NCBI GenBank assembly: GCA_028284155.1 | Contig: JANQSF010000010.1 | Coordinates: forward strand, 62,001 to 126,000 | Direction: 5' to 3' | DNA from: Phycisphaeraceae bacterium | GTDB taxonomy: Bacteria > Planctomycetota > Phycisphaerae > Phycisphaerales > Phycisphaeraceae | DNA: 64,000 bases | Notes under the pieces: model-generated | Seen by the model: only the letters and a program-made list of their open reading frames with translations | Database searches by the model: none | Told to the model about the DNA's origin: nothing | Shown: positions 41,489 through 50,719 of the stretch, one piece after another | Layout: each line of letters begins with the position of its first letter | Numbering within the stretch: the stretch's first letter is position 1 | Program-made: the position numbers and the translations under genes

Positions 41489-43839
41489 GTAGTCCCGGTT
41501 GAGACGGCGGCATCGGGCGCGGCACTCGGGGCGGCGGGCAGGCGTGAATAGCGCCCGGCCAACCACGTCTCGACGCCCAACACCGCCAGGGCGGCGACAA
41601 TCAGCCACCGCCATATCTTATGTTGCTGCTCCAACTCCACCGCGAGCAGGTCGGCCTGGCGCTTCGCCTCGGCCGCGGCCGCCTCCGGGTCGTCGCGGTC
41701 CAGCGTCACGCCCAGCGACTCGAACAGGTCGGCCGAAACAGGCGTCACGTCGCTCTCACGCGGGTCAAGGTTGACCGCGAACCGCCACGGCGGGTCGGTA
41801 GCGTCTTCACTATTCACCGCATAGACGCCCGGCATGTCGGCCTGATCGAAGTGCGTCGCGCCGGGGCCGAGTTTGAACGTCCGCCCGTCCGGCGCGGTGA
41901 CGGTGAGGCGCGCCTCATCAACCCGCGAGCCGTTCGATTGATCGGTGCTCTCTTCGTCACGCCGGTCCTTCCCGTCGACTGTGCCCTCGGTCGCGTCGTC
42001 TTTTTTAGTCTTCGCGTCGTCGCGTGCAGCTTCGCCCTCGCCCGCGCGCGCGACGAGCGGGACGCGGTCGCCCACGTGGTATGTGTCGGTCGTCTCGACC
42101 ACGCCCATACTGCGTTCGAGCAGGGCGAGCATCATCGGCACGAACTTGGTCGACAACGCCAGTTGGCTGTCGCGCTGCCGCCAGGTCGACGTCAGGATCA
42201 CGACATGCCCGCGCCCCAACGGCGCCTCGATCAGCGCCGGGTCGTCGCCGGCCGTATCGAACCGCGCCAGCGCTCGCGACTTGGGCATCTTCGCCTCGAT
42301 GCTTTCCATGTCGACGCGGTGGTAACGCGCAAAGCGTACCTTGGAGAAGTCGCTGAACTGCGCTTCGGCCAACGGCGCAAACACGGGGTGGTCGAAGTCG
42401 ATGCCGACCAGCAGCGCGTCCTGCGGCGGCGCGACCGGCTCGGTCGACAAGTCTTCGAGGCCGAGCAGTTGCGCGGCGGTCGTCGCGACCGCGTCGTCAC
42501 TCAAAACGACCAGCGCGGTGTGGCCTTTCTCCACGAAAGCGCGCAGCGTCTTGACCTGTGCTTCGTTCATCGGTTCGGTGACCACGACCATTTCGACGGG
42601 GCTGTTTTGCGCGCCGCCCGGGCCACTTCCGGGGGCGAACGGGCCGTCGAGCGTCAGCGCCACCTCGCCTCGCACGGCCTCGACGCGCACGTTCAGACGT
42701 TCGGTCGTGGGGTAAGCGCGTTGCAGGAAAAACAGGCCTTGCGTGGGGTCGTTCGCGTCTTCGCCGCCGATGTAAACGACCGTGGCGCGCCGCGCCTGCG
42801 GGGCGGCCCGCCAGGCGTCGTTGTCGAAGTCGTGGTCGTCGCCGGCCACTTCGACCCGCACAATCTTCCCCCCGGAAGCCCCCCCGGACGTGCTGTCGCG
42901 CATCGCGGCCGGCGGCGCTTTGACGACTCGCGACTCGCCCGGTGGGACGTAAACGGTCGACGTGATCGGGTCAGGCTCATCGTCCGCCTCGCCGGCCCGT
43001 CGCCAGCGCAGCTCGAACTGCTCCGTCGCCGATCCGGGCGCGTTCGTGACGCGCAGGCGCAGCGCCTTGTCCTCGGCCGAGTCGTCGTGACGCACCCATT
43101 GGGCCGAGGCGTTGCCGGCCCGCTCGCTGGCGACCGTCGCCAATTCGAGCGTCACGTCCTTCCGCCAGTCGTAGCCGCGCAGCGCGTCGGTCGTCGCGCC
43201 GTGTTGCGCGTCGCTGATCAGCACGACCCGCCGCGGCCCCATCGCCTTGTCCCGCCCGCGCGCGACGGCCAATTCCTCCAGCGTGTCCGACGCACGCACC
43301 AGCGCCGCGCCCAGGTCGGTCGCCCGCCACGACGGGGACAGGTCGTCGACCGCCTCGCGGGCCAGCGCCGCGCGGTCGTCCGGCGGCGCTTGCGACCATT
43401 GCTCAAACGTGACCAGCTCCCGCACGTCGCGGTCGAACGCGAACACAGCCAACCGGTCGCCCGGCCCGGCCTCGTCGATCAACTCATTGGCCTGCTGCAT
43501 GGCGTCTTCCCACACGCCCGCCCGGCGCATGCTCGCGCTGGTGTCGATCAGGACGACTGTCGATCGCCCCAGCAGCGCATCGCGGTCGGCCTCCGACGCG
43601 CCGCGCAGGAACGGCCGAGCGAACGCCAACGCGAGCAGGACCAAGGCAAGCACGCGCAGCAGCAGCAGCGGCCAATTCTCGAGTCGCTTCTTCTTGGTCA
43701 GTCTCGGCGGCGACGGCTGAAGGAACATCAGCGAGCTGAAGATCTGCCGCCCGCGCGGCGTGCGCCGGATCAGGTGGAACAGGATCGGCAGCGACACGGC
43801 CGCGGCCGCGGCCAGGAAGAGCGGGGCGAGGAAACTCAT
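41485..43839 (-). CDS. BatA-like vWA-domain membrane protein
   Basis: 784 residues. N-terminal BatA domain and TM (FLAPLFLAAAAAVSLPILFH, then PLLLLRVLALVLLALAFARP), vWA with a partly canonical MIDAS (TVVLIDTSASMRRAG; RVVLISDAQHGATTD), a second alpha/beta domain (VVYIGGEDAND, VVVTEPMNEAQVKTL, HVVILTSTWRQRDSQ), an acidic/basic linker (AKTKKDDATEGTVDGKDRRD) and a C-terminal TM (WLIVAALAVLGVETWLAG). It is co-expressed with DUF58 upstream (ATGA overlap) and the Q/N-rich gene downstream. In other bacteria BatA/BatB act with MoxR in envelope stress resistance. Confidence 0.88.
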   Translation of the reverse strand: MSFLAPLFLAAAAAVSLPILFHLIRRTPRGRQIFSSLMFLQPSPPRLTKKKRLENWPLLLLRVLALVLLALAFARPFLRGASEADRDALLGRSTVVLIDTSASMRRAGVWEDAMQQANELIDEAGPGDRLAVFAFDRDVRELVTFEQWSQAPPDDRAALAREAVDDLSPSWRATDLGAALVRASDTLEELAVARGRDKAMGPRRVVLISDAQHGATTDALRGYDWRKDVTLELATVASERAGNASAQWVRHDDSAEDKALRLRVTNAPGSATEQFELRWRRAGEADDEPDPITSTVYVPPGESRVVKAPPAAMRDSTSGGASGGKIVRVEVAGDDHDFDNDAWRAAPQARRATVVYIGGEDANDPTQGLFFLQRAYPTTERLNVRVEAVRGEVALTLDGPFAPGSGPGGAQNSPVEMVVVTEPMNEAQVKTLRAFVEKGHTALVVLSDDAVATTAAQLLGLEDLSTEPVAPPQDALLVGIDFDHPVFAPLAEAQFSDFSKVRFARYHRVDMESIEAKMPKSRALARFDTAGDDPALIEAPLGRGHVVILTSTWRQRDSQLALSTKFVPMMLALLERSMGVVETTDTYHVGDRVPLVARAGEGEAARDDAKTKKDDATEGTVDGKDRRDEESTDQSNGSRVDEARLTVTAPDGRTFKLGPGATHFDQADMPGVYAVNSEDATDPPWRFAVNLDPRESDVTPVSADLFESLGVTLDRDDPEAAAAEAKRQADLLAVELEQQHKIWRWLIVAALAVLGVETWLAGRYSRLPAAPSAAPDAAVSTGTT

Positions 43840-44846
43840 GCCTGCACCCTCGCTTTCCGCGACCCGGTGCGCGAACTCTTGACGCCCTTGGAAAGACGCG
43901 CGCTGAGGAAGTCGAACAACGCCAATTCGAGCGGCCGATCGGTCGGGCAGCGCTCGTAGTCGATGCCCAGTTTCTCGCAGGTCGCCTCGACCTGCGCGAT
44001 ATGGTCGGTGAACTGGTCGACGTACTGCTTGCGGATGATGTCCGGATCGACGTAAAGCGTTTTACCCGACTCGACGTCTTCGAACAAAGCGGGCTGATCA
44101 AAGTCGAACGACAGCTCAGCTGGGTCGAGGACGTGGAAGACGATCACCTCCTGCCCGCGCCCCCGGATATAGCCCAGGTGTTCTTCGAGCTTTTCAATCG
44201 GGGCCAGCAGGTCAGACACGAGCACGAGCAGGCCGCGCTTCGTGACCATCTCGGCGACGCGCTGCAACGGCCCGGCCAGGTCCGTGACCTTGCCCTCCAA
44301 CGGCCGTTCGAGCGCGACCATGATGCGGCGCAGGTGACCCGGCCGGAAACGGGCGGGCAGGTAGTCGCGGATCTGGTCGTCGAACCGCATCAGGCCGACC
44401 GCGTCGCGCTGCGTCGAAAGGAAATAGGCCAGCGTCGCAGCCAGCGTCGCGCCGTACTCGGCCTTCGTGTAGCCCGTGCTGCCAAACGTCATCGACTTGC
44501 TCGCGTCGAGCAGCACGTGGCAGCGCAGGTTCGTCTCGTCCTCGAACCGCTTGATGTAGTACCGGTCGCTGCGCGCGTAAAGCCGCCAGTCCAGGTAGCG
44601 CAGGTCGTCGCCGTCGGTGTACTGGCGGTACTCGGTAAACTCGACGCTGAACCCGTGGTACGGGCTGCGGTGCAGGCCGGTCATGAACCCTTCGACGATC
44701 GCGCGGGCGCGGACCTCAAGCCCCTTGATGCGCATCAGCGTCGCCGGGTCAATGAGATCAAAGTTCGCCCCCGCCCCCGGAAGCGGGTCCGGTGCCGCAG
44801 GAACGTCGTATGCGGGTGCATCGTGTTGTGCTGAGTCAGTGCTCAT
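43836..44846 (-). CDS. DUF58 protein
   Basis: 336 residues. Core DUF58: RSPYHGFSVEFTEYRQYTDG, DDLRYLDWRLYARSDRYYIK, RFEDETNLRCHVLLDASKSM, then a degenerate vWA (LLVLVSDLLAPIEKLEEHL). DUF58 proteins are obligate neighbours and presumed clients of MoxR AAA+ ATPases. No TM segment is present, so it is cytoplasmic. The start at ATG 44846 (MSTDSAQHDA) is preferred over a GTG 12 nt upstream. An octamer array separates it from the moxR-type gene. Ends overlapping the BatA-like gene. Confidence 0.92.
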   Translation of the reverse strand: MSTDSAQHDAPAYDVPAAPDPLPGAGANFDLIDPATLMRIKGLEVRARAIVEGFMTGLHRSPYHGFSVEFTEYRQYTDGDDLRYLDWRLYARSDRYYIKRFEDETNLRCHVLLDASKSMTFGSTGYTKAEYGATLAATLAYFLSTQRDAVGLMRFDDQIRDYLPARFRPGHLRRIMVALERPLEGKVTDLAGPLQRVAEMVTKRGLLVLVSDLLAPIEKLEEHLGYIRGRGQEVIVFHVLDPAELSFDFDQPALFEDVESGKTLYVDPDIIRKQYVDQFTDHIAQVEATCEKLGIDYERCPTDRPLELALFDFLSARLSKGVKSSRTGSRKARVQA

Positions 44847-44858
44847 ACCCAATTCCAC

Positions 44859-44898
44859 AAATCACCAAGTCACCACATCACGACATCGCCAAACACCA
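44859..44898. repeat. Octamer tandem array, five units, 3' of the moxR-type gene
   Basis: AAATCACC, AAGTCACC, ACATCACG, ACATCGCC, AAACACCA from 44859, strict 8-nt period, with consensus AMRTCRCC. It ends 2 nt before the stop codon of the MoxR gene at 44901 and fills the gap to DUF58. Confidence 0.85.
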
Positions 44899-44900
44899 AC

Positions 44901-45959
44901 TCACTCCGTCGTCGGCGGCGTCACGCTTTCCAGGAGACGTTCGATCAGCGTTTCCACCGTCACGCCCTGCGCTTCCGCCCGGTAGTTCAACAGGACTCGG
45001 TGGCGCAGCGTCGGCAGCAGCACGGCCCGGATGTCGTCCAGTGACACGTGCGCCCGCCCGTCGAGCAGCGCGCGGGCCTTCGCGCCCAGCACGAGGTATT
45101 GCCCCGCACGCAGCCCCGCGCCCCAACTGACCCAGTCGTTGATGTAGTCGCCCGACTCCGGCCGACCCGGCCGGGTCGCCGCGGCCAACCGCACGGCGTA
45201 CCGCGCTACGTCTTCGGCGATCGGCACGCGCTTGACCACGTCGTGGAAGCGGGTCACGTCCTCGCCGGTGAACAGCGGCTGGATCGGGTCGTTCGTCCGC
45301 GAGGTCGTCTGCATGACCACGGACACCTCGTCGTCTTCCGGGAGGTAGTCGATGTGGATGTTGAACATGAACCGGTCGAGCTGCGCCTCGGGCAGCGGGT
45401 ACGTGCCTTCCATCTCGATCGGGTTCTGCGTGGCTAGAACGAAGAACGGCTCTTCAAGTTTGTGTCGAACACCGGCTGCCGTGACCTGGTGCTCCTGCAT
45501 CGCTTCGAGCAACGCGGCCTGCGTCTTAGGCGGCGTGCGGTTGATCTCGTCGGCCAGGATGACGTTCGCGAAGATCGGCCCCTGCACGAATCGCAATTCG
45601 CGGTGGCCCTCGTGCGTCTCTTCGAGGATCTCCGTGCCGGTGATGTCGGCCGGCATCAGGTCGGGGGTGAACTGAATGCGCTGAAACTTCAGGTCGAACG
45701 CCTGCGCGATCGAATGGATGAGTAACGTCTTCGCGAGTCCGGGGGCGCCAGTGATCAGGCAGTGCCCGCCGGCGAACAGACAGTAGAGCAACTGCTCGAT
45801 CACCTCGTCCTGCCCGACAATGACCTTGCGCAGTTCGGCGAGGATGCGGTCGCGGGCGCCGCGTAACTGTTCGACGGTCTGGCGTTCGGATTCGTACGCG
45901 CTGACCGCGTCGGCTGCGCCCGTCTCGTCGGTCGCCGTCGTTTCAAGTTCGGTGGTCAA
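44901..45959 (-). CDS. MoxR-family AAA+ ATPase
   Basis: 352-residue AAA+ chaperone ATPase that activates vWA-containing partner complexes. Walker A CLITGAPGLAKTLLIHSIA, Walker B NVILADEINRTPPKTQAALL, sensor 1 FFVLATQNPIEMEGTYPLPE, sensor 2 region RLAAATRPGRPESGDYI. The start is taken as TTG 45959: AAGGAG lies 6 nt upstream (45966-45971), better than the upstream in-frame GTG at 45986. It is flanked by octamer arrays on both sides and followed by DUF58, BatA-like, Q/N-rich, vWA-like and peptidase genes, its likely partners. Confidence 0.93.
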   Translation of the reverse strand: MTTELETTATDETGAADAVSAYESERQTVEQLRGARDRILAELRKVIVGQDEVIEQLLYCLFAGGHCLITGAPGLAKTLLIHSIAQAFDLKFQRIQFTPDLMPADITGTEILEETHEGHRELRFVQGPIFANVILADEINRTPPKTQAALLEAMQEHQVTAAGVRHKLEEPFFVLATQNPIEMEGTYPLPEAQLDRFMFNIHIDYLPEDDEVSVVMQTTSRTNDPIQPLFTGEDVTRFHDVVKRVPIAEDVARYAVRLAAATRPGRPESGDYINDWVSWGAGLRAGQYLVLGAKARALLDGRAHVSLDDIRAVLLPTLRHRVLLNYRAEAQGVTVETLIERLLESVTPPTTE

Positions 45960-45965
45960 TGTGAT

Positions 45966-45971
45966 CTCCTT
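45966..45971 (-). promoter_or_regulatory. Ribosome binding site AAGGAG
   Basis: Consensus Shine-Dalgarno with a 6-nt spacer to TTG 45959. It decides the MoxR start. Confidence 0.7.
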
Positions 45972-46026
45972 GCCGATGGGTTGCACGCGGAAGGTGGCAC
46001 TTCGGGCCGACCTCTAAACGGCGCGC

Positions 46027-46066
46027 TTGCCTTGATTTCCTGTCTTCTTGTTTTACTGCTTTCCTG
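46027..46066. repeat. Octamer tandem array, five units, 5' of the moxR-type gene
   Basis: TTGCCTTG, ATTTCCTG, TCTTCTTG, TTTTACTG, CTTTCCTG from 46027; a partial sixth unit follows. Period 8, consensus NTTTCCTG (CAGGAAAN on the coding strand). It lies in the gap between DUF4159 and the moxR-type gene. Confidence 0.82.
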
Positions 46067-46106
46067 CTTTGTTACTGCCCCGATTGCGCAGCGAGAACTC
46101 GTACTG

Positions 46107-46952
46107 TCAATGCGTCATCGCATAAAACACGATGTTGATTCCCATGGGATACGCCTGTTTCTCGCTGAACTCTTTGAAGTAGTACTCGTGTTCGCCCTCG
46201 CGTTCCCAGCCGTCGCCCAGGTCGGTGTTGTGGCAGATGATGACCATCATCCGCCCGTCGTCGTCGAAGATCGCGCGGTAGTGCACCTCGCTGCCGTCGT
46301 CCGGGCCGGGGCGGGACTCGTACGTCCGCCCGCTCATCCCGTGGCTGATCGACGGGACCTGCGGCTTCTTTTTCAGGTCGTACACGATGTGGAAGATCGG
46401 GTGGTCGATCTCCAGGTCGACCGGCTCGCGGTCGGGGAACACGCGTTTGATCTCGTCGTAGAAGTTGTCGTACTCGTCGCCGCCCCAGAAGTCGTCGACC
46501 ATGAGGAACCCGCCGTTGAGCAGGTAGCGGCGAAGCCGTTTGACCTCGTTCTCCGAAAAGTACAGCGACCCAGGTTCGATCATGTAGATGAACGGGTAGT
46601 CGAAGATCTTGTCGCCATTTAGGTCGACGATGACCGGGTTGGGGTTGACCTTCATCGTGGTCAACTGTTGAAGCCGGAACGAGAAATTCAGGTCGCTGTC
46701 GGGGTGGTCGGTCGCCCAGCCGCCCCGGCCGCGCCACGAGTCGTAGCGCAGGCGGGCGAATGTGAACACGTCTTCCTTGTAGTCGGGGTCGACCTTCCAG
46801 TCCGGCACGCCGTTGCGGTCGTAGATGATGCCGTCGCGGTCCCGCCCGCGCCGGTCGCGGAACTGCGCGATGACGACCGTCGCGCACAGCATGAGCGTGA
46901 AGGCGACGGTCAGCGCGGCGACGATGCGCGGGCGACGTGAGGGTCGGGTCAT
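46107..46952 (-). CDS. DUF4159 protein
   Basis: 281 residues. N-terminal signal or anchor (PRIVAALTVAFTLMLCATVV). DUF4159 core: FTFARLRYDSWRGRGGWATD, LNFSFRLQQLTTMKVNPNPV, YPFIYMIEPGSLYFSENEVK, RLRRYLLNGGFLMVDDFWGG, FHIVYDLKKKPQVPSI and ICHNTDLGDGWERE. This GATase-like fold is constantly associated with MoxR/vWA loci in planctomycetes and Bacteroidota. It overlaps the TPR-gluzincin gene by 4 nt (ATGA). Exported or periplasmic, biochemical role unknown. Confidence 0.93.
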   Translation of the reverse strand: MTRPSRRPRIVAALTVAFTLMLCATVVIAQFRDRRGRDRDGIIYDRNGVPDWKVDPDYKEDVFTFARLRYDSWRGRGGWATDHPDSDLNFSFRLQQLTTMKVNPNPVIVDLNGDKIFDYPFIYMIEPGSLYFSENEVKRLRRYLLNGGFLMVDDFWGGDEYDNFYDEIKRVFPDREPVDLEIDHPIFHIVYDLKKKPQVPSISHGMSGRTYESRPGPDDGSEVHYRAIFDDDGRMMVIICHNTDLGDGWEREGEHEYYFKEFSEKQAYPMGINIVFYAMTH

Positions 46953-49615
46953 GGTGACGGCCTCTTGGGTTCATCGGGCTCGGCCGGGGGCGGCGCTTGC
47001 GACTTTTCCGGCTTTTCTTGTGGTTCGACTTGTTTCGTGATCTGGAGCAACATGCGGTGCGCGTCGCGGTAACGCGGCGCTTCCTCGAGCGCCTTGAGCA
47101 AATGACGCTTCGCGGACGGGTCGTCTTTGGCGTGCAGCAGCCGCGCCAGGGCAAAGTGAACGCCGGCCGGGTCGGGCGTGTCGAGCGTGACCAATGTGCG
47201 GTAGGCGTCGATGGCCGTGTCGTGTTCGCCAAGCTCTTCCGCGGCGCGGGCCAGTCGGCGGTGCGGCTCGGGCAGCAGGGGGTTGACAGCCAACATCTGC
47301 TGCGCGTGGTCGCGCACTGCGGACCACTGCTCAGCCTCGGTCGCGAGTTCCATGAGCCGCATGTACACGTCGACGGCGTCGGCGTCGAGCGTGGCGATGG
47401 TTTGAAGCGTCTTGCGCTCCAGTTCGGTCTTGCCCAACTCGCGGTAGAGCTGCGCGAGCATCGCGTACGCGCTGCCACCGCCCGTCTCCGTCGGGTAGAG
47501 TTCGATCGCCTTCGTCAGGACGGCGACTGCTTCGTCGTACCGCTCCTGCGAGGCGAGCCAACTCGCGTAAACACGCAGGCCGGGGTAGTGGCTGGGGTGA
47601 TCCTCGACCCACTGCTTCAGCGCATCGGGGTCGCGCTGCACGTCGCGGGTGAATGCTTCGTCTTCAAAAGTCGCGCCCGGCGCAAGCTGCTCAGCCCGTT
47701 TGCGTGCGAAGTCGTCGAACGCCTTATCAATCTGCTTCATCGGGCCCATGTGGTTCTCGATGGCCTGATTGATATAGATGCCCTTGCCCAGGTCTTGCAG
47801 AACGGCCCGCAGTTTCTCCAAGCCAAACTCTTGGATCATGTACTCGACGACGAGCGACGACTCGTAGTACGCGAAATTCAGGTGCAGGCCGCTCTTGGGT
47901 CGCAGGAACGCGGCGCTGAGTCGGCTGATCGGCGTCAGCTCGCCGTCCATGATCATCTTGCGGTAGCGGGCATTCATCGCCTGCCCCCACGTCTTGTTCG
48001 CCTGCTTCTCCTCGTACACGCTGATGCCCTCGCTCAGCCAGCGCGGCATCTTGTTGTTCGTCAGGTTCAGCGTGACGACGTGGCAGAACTCATGCCATAA
48101 GACCGCCTCCCAGTTGCTCGGCGACGCGCCCTGCGACGCCGGGCTGTTGGCCGTCACGACGTTGCCGAAGCAGACGCCTAGATACCCCACGCCGCCCGGC
48201 AGGCCGAACGTGCGGATGGCGAAGTCCTTCTGATCGGGAAAGATCTCGACCGTCACCGGCCCGTCAAGTGTCAGGCCGTACTTGTCGCACAACGCTCTCT
48301 TGGCGCGGTGCAACAGCGCCATGACGCGTCGGCCGTAAATCTTCGCTTCCGACGCGCTCATGCGGACGATGAAGTCGTCGTCGCGCAACGTCGTGAACTC
48401 GGCCATGCGGTCGTGCAGGGTGACCAAGTTGAACGCGACCACGTCGTAGCCGTCGTCTTCGTAGACGGCGTGGACGAGTTTCCAGCCTTCTTCGACGTTG
48501 CCTAGTCGCAGCAGGTCTTGCGCCAGTTGCTTGCGCGCGGGCAGGTAGTTGGCCTGCATCGCCAGGGCGGCGCGTTGATAGGCGGCGCCCTCACTGAATC
48601 GGTAGTTGCGCGACAGCTTTCGGCCGATCAGGTGGTCGACAGCCGGGTCGTCGGCCCGGCGTCGCAGGGCAAAGTCGCGGTACTCGTGCTCGCCGATCGC
48701 GTCGGCGTCGAGGTGCGCAAGCACGGCGAAGTAAGCCCAGGCGCTCGGCTCGATCGGGTTGACCGCCAGCACCTTGTCGAGCAACTCGACGGCATGCTCG
48801 TACCGCTCTGAGTCGATGAAGTGGTCGGCCTGCATGAGCAGCGCGCCGGCGTAGTTCGGGTTGATCTCCAGCAACTTGTCGAGTGTCTCGGCTGTGCGCG
48901 GGCCGTCGCTCGACGCCAGCGCCTGCGCCAGGCCGAACAGCAGATCGGGGTGCTCCGCGTCGTGCCGCAGACCTCGCTCGAATGCGCGGGCCGCTTCGGC
49001 GTCGTCGTTCTTGTCCAGGGCGAGCTGACCGCTGGCCAGGTACGCGTCCGTGTTCTCTGGATCCAGTTTGATCGCCCGGTCGTAGAGCAGTTCGAGCACC
49101 TGCCGGGCGTCGGCCCCCATCGCCAGCGCAACGCGGCCCTGCGTGACCAGTTCTTCGCTGTCCGAATACCGCCACGGCGCAGCGACGATCATCCGGTTGA
49201 TCCGCTCGAGCACCAGCAACGCGTCGTGCTTGCGCCCGACGCGTTCGTACGCCTCGAACTGCGTGTGCCGCACGAGGATGCTCAGGCTGAATCGCAGCGC
49301 CGCCGCGTCGAGCACCTTGATCGCCTCGTTGTCCTGCCCGATCGCCGTGTGGGCCTTGGCCTTGAGCAGGTACCAGTCGTCGAGGTACGTGCCGTCCTCA
49401 ATCGCCGCGTCCGCTTCCTTGATAGCGTCGGCGTATCGGCCGTGCCGTACGTGGTCGCGGCAGGCCTTGAGGTCGGCCGCCCGGGCGGTTGCGGGGATCA
49501 AGAAGAGAAGAATGCCCAACAAACAGGCGAGCGTGCTCAGAAATGCGTCGGTACGAAAGGTGTCGCTCCCCAATCGATTGCCGCGACTACCCGACCGTAC
49601 GACAAACGCCATCAA
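46949..49615 (-). CDS. Secreted TPR-rich gluzincin (peptidase MA-like)
   Basis: 888 residues with signal peptide AFLSTLACLLGILLFLIPAT (cleavage near ARA-AD). Roughly residues 45-400 are TPR repeats (AIKVLDAAALRFSLSILVRH, ARAFERGLRHDAEHPDLLFG, AVELLDKVLAVNPIEPSAW). The peptidase centre is EAVLWHEFCHVVTLNLTNNK (HExxH, about residue 505) and WLSEGISVYEEK (downstream Glu). More TPRs fill residues 640-860, followed by a Pro/Glu/Lys tail. First gene of the cluster, coupled to DUF4159 by a 4-nt overlap. Probably a periplasmic protease or scaffold; substrate unknown. Confidence 0.85.
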   Translation of the reverse strand: MMAFVVRSGSRGNRLGSDTFRTDAFLSTLACLLGILLFLIPATARAADLKACRDHVRHGRYADAIKEADAAIEDGTYLDDWYLLKAKAHTAIGQDNEAIKVLDAAALRFSLSILVRHTQFEAYERVGRKHDALLVLERINRMIVAAPWRYSDSEELVTQGRVALAMGADARQVLELLYDRAIKLDPENTDAYLASGQLALDKNDDAEAARAFERGLRHDAEHPDLLFGLAQALASSDGPRTAETLDKLLEINPNYAGALLMQADHFIDSERYEHAVELLDKVLAVNPIEPSAWAYFAVLAHLDADAIGEHEYRDFALRRRADDPAVDHLIGRKLSRNYRFSEGAAYQRAALAMQANYLPARKQLAQDLLRLGNVEEGWKLVHAVYEDDGYDVVAFNLVTLHDRMAEFTTLRDDDFIVRMSASEAKIYGRRVMALLHRAKRALCDKYGLTLDGPVTVEIFPDQKDFAIRTFGLPGGVGYLGVCFGNVVTANSPASQGASPSNWEAVLWHEFCHVVTLNLTNNKMPRWLSEGISVYEEKQANKTWGQAMNARYRKMIMDGELTPISRLSAAFLRPKSGLHLNFAYYESSLVVEYMIQEFGLEKLRAVLQDLGKGIYINQAIENHMGPMKQIDKAFDDFARKRAEQLAPGATFEDEAFTRDVQRDPDALKQWVEDHPSHYPGLRVYASWLASQERYDEAVAVLTKAIELYPTETGGGSAYAMLAQLYRELGKTELERKTLQTIATLDADAVDVYMRLMELATEAEQWSAVRDHAQQMLAVNPLLPEPHRRLARAAEELGEHDTAIDAYRTLVTLDTPDPAGVHFALARLLHAKDDPSAKRHLLKALEEAPRYRDAHRMLLQITKQVEPQEKPEKSQAPPPAEPDEPKRPSP

Positions 49616-49729
49616 GCGGTCCTTGCACGGGTGACGTCCCGCAATTGTAGCGAAACGTTCATGTCATGTGAATGTTGCAGCCCGCACACCCCTGGTAAGC
49701 AATCGAGCAAAGAGCATGCCACGAGCGGC

Positions 49730-50548
49730 TCACGCGACGGCAAAAACCTGCCGCAGATAGGCGATCGAATCGCGGGCAATCGTGTCCGCGTCGGGCGTGT
49801 AGTCGAACACCTCGACCGACACGAATCCGTCGTAAGACGCGTCGTGTAAGGCCGACACGATCGGCTCGTAGGTGACCTTCCCCGTGCCCGGCCCGCGGCG
49901 GTTCGGGTCGTTGGCGTGGAAGTGGGCCAGCGTGTCGGCGTGGTCGCGGATGACCTGCGGGATCGGGTCAGATTCCGTGCTCATCGCCTTGACGTCCAGG
50001 TGCAGGCGGCAGGCCGGGTGATCCACCGCAGCGATGATCTTTTCCGTCTCGTCGGCCGTGACCATGAAATCGCCCTCTTCGGGGCCGAGCGGCTCGAGTG
50101 CCAGCGTCACGCCGAGCGGGCCGGCCGTCTCGCTCACGGCCCGAAAGACCTCGGCTGCGCGGTCGAACGCGTGCTCGTATGTCACGCCCGGTTCGAGGTT
50201 GCGCTGCTTCGGGCTGCCGAACACCATGACCCGCCCGCCCATCGCTTTGCAAAGGTGGGCCAGGTGTTTGAGGAATTCGGTCGTCCGGTCGCGGACCGCG
50301 TCGTCGTCCGTCGTGATGTGCAGCCCCGGCGGCTTGACCAGCAGCCAATGCAGTCCGACGACCTCCAGTCCCGCGTCGGACGCAACCTTCGCGACGTGCT
50401 GCGCGTCAGCCTCGGTCAGGTCGCTTGGGTCGTCTTTCAGCGTGAACGGGGCGATCTCGATCCCGTCATAGCCATGCGACTTGACGGCCGCGCAGACCGT
50501 TTCAATGGGCGTGTTCTGCCACGTCTCATTACAGATGGCGAACTTCAT
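49730..50548 (-). CDS. Sugar phosphate isomerase/epimerase-like TIM barrel
   Basis: 272 residues of the AP-endonuclease-2/xylose isomerase-like TIM barrel. Characteristic metal-binding positions: GYDGIEIAPF (strand 2), LGVTLALEPLGPEEGDF (Glu), RLHLDVKAMSTE (Asp/His), HFHANDPNRRGPGTGKVTYE (His-x-Asn-Asp) and GFVSVEVFDYTPD (Glu). Related enzymes are hydroxypyruvate isomerase, tagatose epimerase and IolE-type dehydratases; the actual sugar cannot be called. The start MKFAICNETW (50548) follows GGATGCC-type sequence weakly. Monocistronic, divergent from the glycan cluster. Confidence 0.85.
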   Translation of the reverse strand: MKFAICNETWQNTPIETVCAAVKSHGYDGIEIAPFTLKDDPSDLTEADAQHVAKVASDAGLEVVGLHWLLVKPPGLHITTDDDAVRDRTTEFLKHLAHLCKAMGGRVMVFGSPKQRNLEPGVTYEHAFDRAAEVFRAVSETAGPLGVTLALEPLGPEEGDFMVTADETEKIIAAVDHPACRLHLDVKAMSTESDPIPQVIRDHADTLAHFHANDPNRRGPGTGKVTYEPIVSALHDASYDGFVSVEVFDYTPDADTIARDSIAYLRQVFAVA

Positions 50549-50719
50549 GAGGATGCCTTTCTCAATGATTAAGGGCAGGTCGCCGCATCGCGAGTTTCTG
50601 GGTGACGCCGCGCGTGGGTGACGCAAGCTATCACGCGACGTGGTCGCCCGCAACGGCCTGTTTTTCACCTCCCGACTCCAGCCCGCCCGATACCAATCAC
50701 GTTGAAGTAGGCCGATAAC

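Noticed and set aside
41620-43959. Plus-strand 779-codon ORF antisense to the BatA-like gene
   Set aside because: Basic, low-complexity translation without motifs; the opposite strand codes a clear vWA protein. High GC gives long antisense ORFs.
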